A stretch of 64,000 bases of DNA, taken from positions 248,001 through 312,000 of the forward strand of contig NZ_JAATVW010000001.1 of NCBI RefSeq assembly GCF_011947225.1, read 5' to 3'. This DNA is from Planosporangium flavigriseum (lineage in GTDB: Bacteria; Actinomycetota; Actinomycetes; Mycobacteriales; Micromonosporaceae). The stretch's first letter is position 1. Every line of letters starts with the position of its first letter. The position numbers and the translations under genes are program-made. The notes under the pieces are model-generated. The model was not told where the DNA came from. It did no database searches and was given only the letters and a program-made list of their open reading frames with translations. Below are positions 54,626 to 63,386 of this stretch, in pieces.

Positions 54626-55819
54626 CTACTTGACTCCCGACCAAGCCATCGACTTCGTCACGGCATCGGCTGCCGCCTTGAGCCGGTCGGCGTAGTGCTG
54701 GATCTCCGCGGCAGGCAGGCCTGCCGGCAGGTCCCAGAGTTGGAGAACCAGTTCGACCGCGCCCTCATGCCCGAACACCGGGGCGCTGATCAACCGGACC
54801 GCGGCCCCGGCCGGGAGGTTCAGGTCCGCAGGCTCATACAGGCCGTTCAGCCCGGCCATGAGACGCACCAGGTCACGCTCCTGCGCCGGGGTGAACCGCC
54901 CCTTGGCGAACGGATCCACGGCGACCTCGATCTCCCGGAAGACCGGCGACTGGAGCGCAACGGAGTAGCCTCGCTCGCGGGCCCGGCTCAGCCCGTCTAT
55001 CAACTGGACCCGCTGCGTCTCCTCCAGCGGCGCGGGCAGCCGACGCAGCCAGTTCTCGACGGCGGAGTCATCGGCCCACGCCACGAACAACGCCCCTAGG
55101 GGCGGGACGGCGGGGACGCGGCGGCCTACCCGCTTCGGGGAAAGACCGTCCCGGGTGCGCCCCGAACTGGCGACGAAAATCAGGTCGTCCTTGACCCTGG
55201 CTTGGGCCATGCATTCGACGTTCAGCTCGTTGGCAAGCTGCTCCATCTGTGACCGGGCAAGCTCTGCGATTCGAATTGGGGCGAGCAGGTCCGCCTCCGT
55301 CGGAATCACGAGAGATGACGGAGCGAACCGCCCGTAGCCGCCTTGAAAGAAAAGGAGCGGCAAAGCGGGATTGTGTACCTGAAGGTCCTGGACCCGGCCT
55401 AGGACGATGTCGTGGTCGCCGGCCTCGGTGGTCGACTCGAGCTCACAGGCGATCCAGGCGACGGCGTTCTCCAGAATCGGTGCCCCCGAAGGCGCCGGAG
55501 TCCACGAGACATCGGCCCACTTATCCACGATACTCTTCGATGCAAAGAGCCTGCAGAGGTGCTCCTGTTCGGCAGACAAGACGTTGATGACGAACTTCTG
55601 CGTGCCGCGCAGTCGCGCATAGGTTGACGAGGACCGGTCGGGCAAGAATGCGACGAGCGGCGGGTCCAGCGAGACCGAGGTGAACGAACCGACCACCATG
55701 CCGATCGGCTCGCCGGTTTGGAGTATCGCCGTGACGACAACGACACCCGTGGGATAGTGACCTAGCACTTCCCTGAACCGAGCGTTGTCGAACGGTCTCT
55801 GCGGTGCCTGCTCGGCCAT
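54626..55819 (-). CDS. Flavin reductase fused to an IclR-type effector domain
   Basis: 397 residues in two parts. Residues 1-165 form a flavin_reductase (HpaC/DIM6-type) domain: FREVLGHYPTGVVVVTAI, GMVVGSFTSVSLDPPLVAFLPDRSSSTYARLRGTQKFVINVL, and GDHDIVLGRVQDL. Residues about 175-390 (IRIAELARSQMEQLANELNVECMAQARVKDDLIFVASSGRT ... IEVAVDPFAKGRFTPAQERDLVRLMAGLNGLY) match the ligand-sensing half of IclR regulators, without any DNA-binding domain. Reduced flavin would feed the NtaA-type monooxygenase, and the sensor half may tune it by ligand. It is the promoter-proximal gene of the cluster. Confidence 0.82.
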   Translation of the reverse strand: MAEQAPQRPFDNARFREVLGHYPTGVVVVTAILQTGEPIGMVVGSFTSVSLDPPLVAFLPDRSSSTYARLRGTQKFVINVLSAEQEHLCRLFASKSIVDKWADVSWTPAPSGAPILENAVAWIACELESTTEAGDHDIVLGRVQDLQVHNPALPLLFFQGGYGRFAPSSLVIPTEADLLAPIRIAELARSQMEQLANELNVECMAQARVKDDLIFVASSGRTRDGLSPKRVGRRVPAVPPLGALFVAWADDSAVENWLRRLPAPLEETQRVQLIDGLSRARERGYSVALQSPVFREIEVAVDPFAKGRFTPAQERDLVRLMAGLNGLYEPADLNLPAGAAVRLISAPVFGHEGAVELVLQLWDLPAGLPAAEIQHYADRLKAAADAVTKSMAWSGVK

Positions 55820-56343
55820 GATTTCAGTACCCTCTGTTTAGAGCCGAAACTGCATTCCAATCCGAATTCGCGGAGAGATCAACGTGGAGATGACCACGAC
55901 CATAAACACGCGGCAGCGCAAGTGTCAATGAGTCTTTCCGACCTGATCGTTCCACTCAGGAGCGACACGACAGGCGCGTCAGGCATGCCGTGGACGTGGT
56001 CTCGGGCTCCCGGTAGGGCGGCATCCTGCTCTCCTTCCCAGCAGAGCAGGATGGTCGAAACCGGGGTCGTGGCACCGGATTCCGAACCGGTCGGTGAAGG
56101 GTGCCATTTCAGGGACCAAGGTATTGGTTAGCCATACGGCGTGCTTGGCAACCACGTCCTGGACGATCGGCCGGGCGGGCGTGAAGCAACAATCGGCTGC
56201 CTGGTGCGCGTGGCCCGGTCAGCTGGACGGCGTTGCACGGTATGTCGGCGTCGATCGTGACGCCGCCGCATCCGGGCGGGTGATGGAGGTCCGCACGGGA
56301 GGACGTTGCCCGGCGGGGCGCAGAGCCGGCTCGGTGATTAGGG
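55820..56343. other. Gene-poor spacer with an 11-bp hairpin
   Basis: No credible coding frame. CATCCTGCTCT (56022-56032) and AGAGCAGGATG (56043-56053) form a perfect 11-bp stem with a 10-base loop, possibly a terminator for an unseen transcript or part of a decayed mobile element. The promoter of the leftward flavin-reductase gene must lie at the left end of this stretch. Confidence 0.4.
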
Positions 56344-57483
56344 TCAGGCCGCGCGGCGGTATTCGTGGATCAGCCGGCCGAGGACGTCGATGCGTTCGAT
56401 ACGAAGGTCCGGATCGGCGCACGCCTCGACAGCCCGGAGCGCACCGGCCGGTACCGGTACTTCCAGTCCGATGCCGCGGTGCGGACGAGCGGCGTTGTAA
56501 TGCTCCAGATAAGCGGTGAGCACTCGCTGCAGATGCTGACGGTTCCAGATCAGTGTCCAGTCCAGACACTCGGTCCGTACGGTCCGTACCCAGCGTTCCG
56601 CGTACGCGTTCGCCCTCGGCGCCCGCCGCGGAATCTTGATCGTCTCGATACCCGCCGCAGCGAACACCGCGTCGAACCCGGCCGTGAACTTGGTGTCGCG
56701 ATCACGGATCAGGAAACGGAACCGGTCGACGTGGCCGTCAAAGTCCATCAACACATTACGGGCCACCTGGCTCACCCACGCACCGGTGGGATGCGCTGTG
56801 ACCCCGACCAGATGCACCCGGCGACGCTCAAGCTCGACGATAAACAGCACGTACAGCCTGGTCAGCCCCACCGTCTCCACGGTCAGGAAATCGCACGCGA
56901 GCATCCCTCCGGCCTGGGCTCGCAGGAAAGCCGTCCAACCCGGCCCGCCGCGCCGCGGTGCCGGCCCCAGCCGATGGCGACGCAGAATCCGGCGCACCGA
57001 CGTCGCCGACACCCACACGCCCAGCTTGCGGCACTCCCCCACGATCAGCAGGTATCCCCATCGCGGGTTCTCCCGTGCCATCCGCACGACCAGGTCGACG
57101 ACCTCCGGGTCCAACTCCCGTCGGTCTCGTCCGGTGATCGGGTAAGTCCACCGGCGGGCCACCAACTCGCGGTGTCACCGAAGCAGCGTCGCGGGCGTGA
57201 CCAAAAAGACCCGCCAGCGCTCCCGTGGCAGCAACCTCGCTAACGTGGCCAACACCATCCGGTCGATCGGCGTGTAGCGCGGCCGCGCGACCTGACGCCA
57301 CAACACCATCATCTGATGCCGCAGCACGGCTATCTCCACGTCCTTGGCATCTGGCGTAGGACCCAAGCTGACCAAGCTCAGAACGCGCCGAAGGATCATG
57401 AACGCCAGCGCGCGAACCATCATGACAGCCAGCCTGCCAGGAAACCGTCCTTGCTGGTCACAGCGTTGACTCTGACTTGGCAC
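56344..57483 (-). pseudogene. Integrase-core (rve) transposase interrupted by TGA
   Basis: One continuous frame of 379 codons from 57483 to 56344 except for a TGA at 57175-57177. The N-terminal part ends LVTPATLLR and the remainder resumes HRELVARRWTYP; family members read LLRWHRELV, so the stop replaces a Trp codon (TGG to TGA). The catalytic core is otherwise intact (CDFLTVETVG, RDRDTKF, APRANAYAERWVRTVRTECLDW, HYNAARPHRGI). The downstream part could be re-initiated but would lack the HTH. Confidence 0.8.
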
Positions 57484-57727
57484 CCTTCACGCGGAGGACG
57501 AAGGTTCGCACCCGAGATGCGGGCAGCACTCCGCCTTCAGGTGTAGCCATGATCGCTGAAATGGCGGCTACCATCATCGCGGTGATCCACTTGCCGGTCG
57601 CGGCTGCATAACCGGCCGCGCTCGCGGCGGAACCGTGAGGTACAACGGGCGACACCTATCGAGCGCCGACTCACACCGGACCGACACGGGGAGCACCGTC
57701 ACCAACGGGCGCAGCTGGAGGCAGTGA

Positions 57728-58132
57728 GTGATTGTCGAGGTCAAGGTCGTCGGGCGTCCGGGTGAAGTCGTCGACCGGGAGTTCGCGGGCCTGTCCGGTG
57801 AGGTCACGCTGCGGGCCCTGCTGACCAGCCTGGTCCGGGCAGAGATCGCCGGGTACGAATCGCGTCGGCAGGCACAGCAGCTGCTGTCGGTCCTGACGCC
57901 GGGTGACCTGGCCACCGGCCATACCAGCGGCCGGTTCGTCAGCGGCGGCCACCACACGCCACCGGCGCCCTCCGCGGATGAGGCGATCGACCGGGCATTG
58001 GAGGCGTTCACCGACGGGCTGTACTTCGTCGTGCTGGACGGCGAGCAGGTCACCGAGCTGGACGCGCGCGTGGTGGTGACGCCGTCCTCCCGACTGCGTC
58101 TGGTCCGCCTGGTCGCGCTGGCTGGTGGCTGA
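57728..58132 (+). CDS. Small protein paired with the giant HEAT-repeat protein
   Basis: 134 residues from a GTG preceded by GGAGGCAGTGA. A predicted beta start (IVEVKVVGRPGEVVDREF), a helical centre (LRALLTSLVRAEIAGYESRRQAQQLLSVL) and a beta end (GLYFVVLDGEQVTELDARVVVTPSSRLRLVRLVALAGG). No family is recognised. It ends five bases before the 1610-residue gene, so the two are co-expressed and may form a complex. Confidence 0.72.
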   Translation: MIVEVKVVGRPGEVVDREFAGLSGEVTLRALLTSLVRAEIAGYESRRQAQQLLSVLTPGDLATGHTSGRFVSGGHHTPPAPSADEAIDRALEAFTDGLYFVVLDGEQVTELDARVVVTPSSRLRLVRLVALAGG

Positions 58133-58137
58133 TCGCC

Positions 58138-61100
58138 ATGCTCAGACGTGAAGAGGCCCAGGAGCAGCTGACGGCGTTCGCCGGCGACGCGACCAAGCCG
58201 GCACTGGTAAGCCTGACCCGGCGGCTGTTCGCCGGGCCGCTGGTCAAGAAGGTGCACGAGTGGTCGAGCGACCCACGGCGCACCGGCACGCGCGCGCTGG
58301 GCCTGGAGCTCGATGGTCTAGACGACCGGCAATTGGCCCGGACGTTCGGGGCCGTGTGCCCGCCGCTCGGTGATCCGCTGGCGCGCTGGTGGCGGTGGTC
58401 GATGGTCGCGCCCTACCAGCTGGGATGGCAGCGCCGGGGATTCCGTAGCTCGAATCTGGACGACAGCCGATTCACTCGGATGGAGTCGCTGCGGCAGTTG
58501 CTTCGGCTCGGAAGGGAGTGGCCACAGGATGTCGCGTGGTTCGCGACCTGGCTGTCACACCTGCCGGGGTACCTGGAACCGTTGGCTGGCCTGCTGGCCT
58601 CCGAGATCAGCTCCGGGAGGTCCGACATCGCCGACACGCTCACGGCGAGCGCGTTCGGCCGGCATCCGATCAGCGGGATCACCACGACGGGTATCCAGGC
58701 GCTGCTGGGCTGCGACCGGCCCGAGTGCTGGGAGCCGGTGGTCACGCTGCTGCGTACGGCCGGACGGCAGGAGGGCCTGCGGTCGACGATCCTCGAGGCG
58801 ACCGACCTCGCCTGCCCGGGATCGTTCCGCCGGATTCTGGACGTCGTCGTCGCCGACGGCCTGACGCGATTCGCTGGAACCGTCCGGGCGGCCGGGGTGT
58901 GGTTCGGCGAGGAGCTCACCGTGCGGACCAGCGGTCAGCTCACCACCGTATTGACCGACCTGGCGCAGTCCCTGGACTCGTCTGCCGCACCACCCCGGCC
59001 GGGTAATCCGGCGGAGACGTTCACTCGGCTGTGGGCAGCCGCGTTCGTCGATGCCCGACAAGCGATCCCGGTGGCCGCGGACCTGCTGCGGTCCACGGAC
59101 GCCGGAACCCGGCGGTCCGCGGCGCGACTGCTGGCCGAGCTCGGGCTCGACGACGCCCGCGATGCGCTCCTGCCTGCGCTGGACGATCCGGACCTCTCGG
59201 TCTACGCGACGGCTGTCTCCGCCTGGCCGACCAGCCCGCACGCCCGTGACACCGACGCCACCCTCGACGACGACGCCGTCGAGGTGCTCCTGCGGCGCGT
59301 GCGTACACTCGGCAAACCGCAGCAGGTCGACACCGGTGTGATCGGCAGCCGCCTGCTGACCGTCGGCGCCGCGCACGCCGCCGACGTGATCCTGGCCAAC
59401 CGGACGATCGCAGCCGCGCCGGTCGAGGCACTCGCGGCCGCGTCCGCCCAGGGACGGTGGGGCGCCGCCCACCGGCTGGCGAAGGACCCCGGCACCAACC
59501 GGGCCGCCCTGTTCGGTCTCCTGACCGACGGCTCAAGTTCGGTCCGCCGACAGGTGTTCGACGCGTTGGCCACCCTGCCGGTGATCACCCCGGACGAGGC
59601 CGGGCAACTGGAAGGGGCGCTGCGCCGCAAGAGCAGTGACCTGCGCCAGCACGCCATCACGCTGCTGCTGCGGCAACCGCCGGAGGCTGTCGCCGCCTCG
59701 GCGGCCACGCTGCGGGCCGGGACCGCCGATCAGGTACGGGCGGCCGCGGAGCTGGCCAAGCTGGCGGGCCTGTCGACTCAGCACGACGCCGTGACCGACC
59801 AAGCCTCCATCCCGGATGCCACCGTTGCCGGCAGTCCTGCGGCGGCCGACGACGAGATCCCGGTGGCGCTGCGCTACCGCGTGGCCGATCGGACCCCCGC
59901 CGTGGCACCAGCCCCGCCTCCGGCTGACCACTTCGCGCGCTACCAGCCAGGCTGCAAGCATCTCGTCAGCTCACTGCGCGCGTGGCTCGCCGAGCACTCC
60001 GATGTCGAGGTCGAGACCGGCAACGGCGTCGAACTACTGGCGAACCTGCGCTGGCTGCCACCGGCGCCCGCGGGTTCACCGCTGCCGCTGGCCCAGATCA
60101 TCGGCCCATGGTGGGAGCGCACCTCCCCCACCTTGACCGATGGCGGCGTCGAGCTGTTACTCCTCCAGCTCGCCGTCCCGAGCATCAGGGAAGATTGGGC
60201 GCTGCGCGCCTCGCGCCGGGTCGTCGACCTTGGCCCAGCCGATCTGGACGCGCCCCCGCTGACCTGGCAGATCATCACCCGGCTGGCCCGCCGCGAATTC
60301 CGGCCGTCGTGGATCGACATCGCACTCGATGCGGCCAGCGCCGTCGTGCACGACCTTCCGCTCAGCAAACTGCTCGGCCCGCCCGAATCCATGAAACGCC
60401 GCGGCCGCCGGGTCGAGGTCGACCAGTGGGGTTATGTCCAGGGCGGCGACGCGCGCACCGCATTCGCTGACGTCGCGCACCTGCTGCCGCTGGCCGAACT
60501 GACACCCGAACAGCTCCGGCGGCTGTGGCAGTTGGCCCGGTATGTCGACGAGCCCGAAGGCACGCTCGACGTGTTCGACGGGCCGCGAGTCAGCGACCAG
60601 CCACCGGGGTGGGGCAAGCAGGCGGCCCAGCTGGTGCTCGACCAGCCGTGGCGGCACCATCCCTCGGTCGAGCTACTCGCCCGGGCGGTCGACGCCGGCA
60701 CCGCGACCCGCGGCGACCTGCTGGACGCCCTACTGCGGCTCGGTGACGGCGACATCCGGCGCAGCGGACCCGTTCGCCACGCCGACGATCTGCCGCAGCT
60801 GACCGCACGGCGCCTTCCGGCGTGGGCACAGCCGTCGTCGGTGCAAGACGTCGTCAGCGAGGTACGGGATGCCGCCATATCCGGTGAGTTCCGCCGCGGC
60901 GACCTGCCCGTACCGCTGACGCCGATCGCGAAGCGGCTGCGTTCGGCCTACGGCATCCCGAGCGTCACCGCCGTCCTGGCAGCCCTCGGCAGGCGCCCGT
61001 TGACCCGCGGCTACAGCTGGACCGAAAGCCGGGAAAGCTCGCTGTCGCACCTGGTCCGCATCCATGCGCCGCGACCGGACGACACCGCCGAGCGGCTGTC

Positions 61101-62970
61101 CGCGGCGTTCGCCGCAGCCGGCATCACCCCGAGACGGGCCATCGAGTTCGGCGTGTACGCCCCACAATGGGCAGGTCTGATCGAGGCCCACCTCGGCTGG
61201 CCCGGCTTCGAGTCCGCCGTCTGGTGGGTACATGCCCACACCAAGGATGACTCCTGGGGCGTCGACCGGGAGATCCGCGACGAGTGGAACGCCGCGGTCA
61301 GCCAACGCACCCCACTCGACGCCGTCGACCTGGTCCGCGGCGCCGCCGACGTCGACTGGTTCAACGAGCTGATCACCGAGCTTGGCGTCGACCGGTTCAA
61401 GACCGTACTCGCCGCCGCGAAATACGCCTCCTCGGCGGGCGGGCACAAGCGCGCCGAACTGTTCGCGCAGGCCCTGCTCGGAAGGGTGGACGAGGCAGCG
61501 CTGCTGGAACGCATCCGCGGCAAGCGCCACCAGGACTCGGTGCGGGCTCTCGGTCTGCTACCCCTTTCCGGCCGGACCGACCCGGCACTGCTGGCCCGCT
61601 ACGAGCTGATCCGCGGCTTCGTCGCCTCCGACCGCACATCCGGCTCGCAGCGCCGCGCCTCTGAGACGACCGCAGCCGAGATCGGGCTGGAGAACCTGGC
61701 CCGCACCGCCGGCTACCGGGACCCCGGCCGGCTGACCTGGGCAATGGAGGCGGAAGCCGTCCGCGACCTAGCCGCCGGCCCGGTCACCGCCCGGGACGGC
61801 GACGTGACCGTCACCCTCACGCTCGACGCTGACGGCGCACCGCAGCTGACCGTCGACCGAGCCGGCAAGACAATGAAGTCGGTACCGGCCGCGAGTGCAA
61901 AGGTGCCGGCCGTCGCCGAGCTGAAAACCCGTGTGACAACGCTGCGCCAGCAGGCCCGACGGATGCGGCGTTCGCTGGAGCAGTCCTGCGTCCGCGGGGA
62001 ACGATTCAACGTCGACGAGCTCGCCGACCTGCTGCTGCATCCCGTCCTGGCACCGATGCTGCGCGACCTGGTCTTCGTCTCCGACGAGGGGGTCGTGGGC
62101 TTCGCCTCCCCGGACGCCCGGCTGCTGGTCGGCCCGGACGACGAGGAACGTCCCGTCGACGGGTCAGCGCTGCGGGTCGCGCACCCGGTGGATCTGCTCG
62201 CCTCCGGCGAATGGCCGCAACTGCAACACGCGCTGTTCACCCGCCGGCGGGTCCAACCGTTCCGGCAGCTGTTCCGCGAGCTGTACATACCGACCGCGAC
62301 CGAACTCGACGACGGGCCCCGGTCACGCCGCTACAGCGGTCAGCAGATCGAGGCGCGGCAGGCCGCCGGGCTGTTCACCAGCCGCGGCTGGGTCGCCGAC
62401 TTCGAGGTCGGCTTCAGCCGGACATACCACCAGGAGAAGATCACCGCCTGGTGCTCGGTACTCAACGGCCTCGGCACCGCCGCCGAGGTCGAAGACGCCG
62501 CCGTCGAGGACGTCACGTTCGTTCAGGCCGGCACCTGGAAGGTCATCCCGGTCGGCGACGTGCCGCCCCGTCTGTTCAGTGAGACGATGCGCGACCTCGA
62601 CCTGGTCGTCTCCGTGGCACACGCCGGCCGCGTCGATCCGGAGACCACCGAGTCATCGATCGAGATGCGACGCCGCCTGGTCGAGGAGACCGCCGACCTG
62701 CTCGGCCTCGACAACGTCGAGGTCACCGGACATCACGCGAGAATCAAGGGCAAGCTCGGCACCTACTCGGTACAGCTCGGCTCCGGAGTCGTCCACCGCA
62801 TCCCCGGCAACGCGATCTGCATCATCCCCGTGAGCGCACAGCACCGGGGACGGATCTTCCTGCCGTTCGCCGACGACGACCCCCGCACCGCTGAGGTCAT
62901 CTCGAAGGTTCTGCTCCTGGCCCGCGACGACCGTATCCAAGATCCCACGATCCTTCAGCAGTTGACCTGA
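58138..62970 (+). CDS. Giant HEAT-repeat protein with DUF4132/DUF7737-type C-terminus
   Basis: 1610 residues, no signal peptide or membrane helix. HEAT-like repeats are clear around 305-370 (AIPVAADLLRSTDAGTRRSAARLLAELGLDDARDALLPALDDPDLSVYATAVSAW) and 450-545. The C-terminal 400 residues carry the DUF4132-type core (HPVDLLASGEWPQLQHALFTRRRVQPFRQLFRELYIPT) and the final domain with LFSETMRDLDLVVSVAHAG and ARIKGKLGTYSVQLGSG. Relatives (E. coli MolR/YehI) have no known biochemical role. Some actinobacterial forms have an N-terminal DUF5724 region, which may apply here. Probably a large scaffold. Confidence 0.8.
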   Translation: MLRREEAQEQLTAFAGDATKPALVSLTRRLFAGPLVKKVHEWSSDPRRTGTRALGLELDGLDDRQLARTFGAVCPPLGDPLARWWRWSMVAPYQLGWQRRGFRSSNLDDSRFTRMESLRQLLRLGREWPQDVAWFATWLSHLPGYLEPLAGLLASEISSGRSDIADTLTASAFGRHPISGITTTGIQALLGCDRPECWEPVVTLLRTAGRQEGLRSTILEATDLACPGSFRRILDVVVADGLTRFAGTVRAAGVWFGEELTVRTSGQLTTVLTDLAQSLDSSAAPPRPGNPAETFTRLWAAAFVDARQAIPVAADLLRSTDAGTRRSAARLLAELGLDDARDALLPALDDPDLSVYATAVSAWPTSPHARDTDATLDDDAVEVLLRRVRTLGKPQQVDTGVIGSRLLTVGAAHAADVILANRTIAAAPVEALAAASAQGRWGAAHRLAKDPGTNRAALFGLLTDGSSSVRRQVFDALATLPVITPDEAGQLEGALRRKSSDLRQHAITLLLRQPPEAVAASAATLRAGTADQVRAAAELAKLAGLSTQHDAVTDQASIPDATVAGSPAAADDEIPVALRYRVADRTPAVAPAPPPADHFARYQPGCKHLVSSLRAWLAEHSDVEVETGNGVELLANLRWLPPAPAGSPLPLAQIIGPWWERTSPTLTDGGVELLLLQLAVPSIREDWALRASRRVVDLGPADLDAPPLTWQIITRLARREFRPSWIDIALDAASAVVHDLPLSKLLGPPESMKRRGRRVEVDQWGYVQGGDARTAFADVAHLLPLAELTPEQLRRLWQLARYVDEPEGTLDVFDGPRVSDQPPGWGKQAAQLVLDQPWRHHPSVELLARAVDAGTATRGDLLDALLRLGDGDIRRSGPVRHADDLPQLTARRLPAWAQPSSVQDVVSEVRDAAISGEFRRGDLPVPLTPIAKRLRSAYGIPSVTAVLAALGRRPLTRGYSWTESRESSLSHLVRIHAPRPDDTAERLSAAFAAAGITPRRAIEFGVYAPQWAGLIEAHLGWPGFESAVWWVHAHTKDDSWGVDREIRDEWNAAVSQRTPLDAVDLVRGAADVDWFNELITELGVDRFKTVLAAAKYASSAGGHKRAELFAQALLGRVDEAALLERIRGKRHQDSVRALGLLPLSGRTDPALLARYELIRGFVASDRTSGSQRRASETTAAEIGLENLARTAGYRDPGRLTWAMEAEAVRDLAAGPVTARDGDVTVTLTLDADGAPQLTVDRAGKTMKSVPAASAKVPAVAELKTRVTTLRQQARRMRRSLEQSCVRGERFNVDELADLLLHPVLAPMLRDLVFVSDEGVVGFASPDARLLVGPDDEERPVDGSALRVAHPVDLLASGEWPQLQHALFTRRRVQPFRQLFRELYIPTATELDDGPRSRRYSGQQIEARQAAGLFTSRGWVADFEVGFSRTYHQEKITAWCSVLNGLGTAAEVEDAAVEDVTFVQAGTWKVIPVGDVPPRLFSETMRDLDLVVSVAHAGRVDPETTESSIEMRRRLVEETADLLGLDNVEVTGHHARIKGKLGTYSVQLGSGVVHRIPGNAICIIPVSAQHRGRIFLPFADDDPRTAEVISKVLLLARDDRIQDPTILQQLT

Positions 62971-63057
62971 GCCCTAGCACCCCGTCAACACCGCGGCGAC
63001 TGCGACGGTGGTCGTGCCGGAGGCTCGCACGGCGCCGCAGCAACGCTGCCACTCGGC

Positions 63058-63161
63058 TACGGCGCCGCCACCCACCGCGAACCTCCCCGCTCCCGCCAAG
63101 GCAGCAGCCGCGCCAAGCCGACCAGCACCGCCCGGTCGGCCCAATCGATGCCGCCGTGCCA
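63058..63161 (-). pseudogene. Short transposase N-terminal fragment
   Basis: The reverse frame WHGGIDWADRAVLVGLARLLPWRER ends at a TAG. The DWADRAVLVGLARLLP segment corresponds to the N-terminal HTH region of rve-type transposases (compare PIDRMVLATLARLLPRERW at 57.3 kb). It is only about 35 codons long. The rest of 62971-63386 has no gene apart from the hairpin at 63170. Confidence 0.4.
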
Positions 63162-63169
63162 CCGCGCAC

Positions 63170-63213
63170 AACGGCCATAGCCGGCCGGCACCTGCTGGCC
63201 GGCTATGGCCGTT
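63170..63213. terminator. 17-bp perfect hairpin
   Basis: AACGGCCATAGCCGGCC and GGCCGGCTATGGCCGTT pair perfectly around a 10-base loop. There is no T run, but the position, 200 bases after the giant gene and before the next rightward gene, fits a strong actinobacterial terminator. Confidence 0.6.
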
Positions 63214-63386
63214 GAGGGGCGGGCGGATCCTCGGCGCCGATCGGGCGCGAGGCGCGGAGCCGTCCGATCGCGGGTATGGCCCGTTCTTCGTGAGCGCGCG
63301 CGGCGTGCGGGTACACAGGTGAGTTGTTCGACCGTCCGGCGAGAAGCCGGTAGACCGTCTCCGCCGATCGGCGGTTGGGAAGTGAG

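Noticed and set aside
57458-57655. 65-codon leftward frame overlapping the transposase start
   Set aside because: No ribosome site or homology, and it overlaps the transposase N-terminus; possibly a relic, but unsupported.
58555-61530. Several 150-300-codon frames antisense to the DUF4132-type gene
   Set aside because: No start context or homology; explained by codon bias of the 1610-codon gene.
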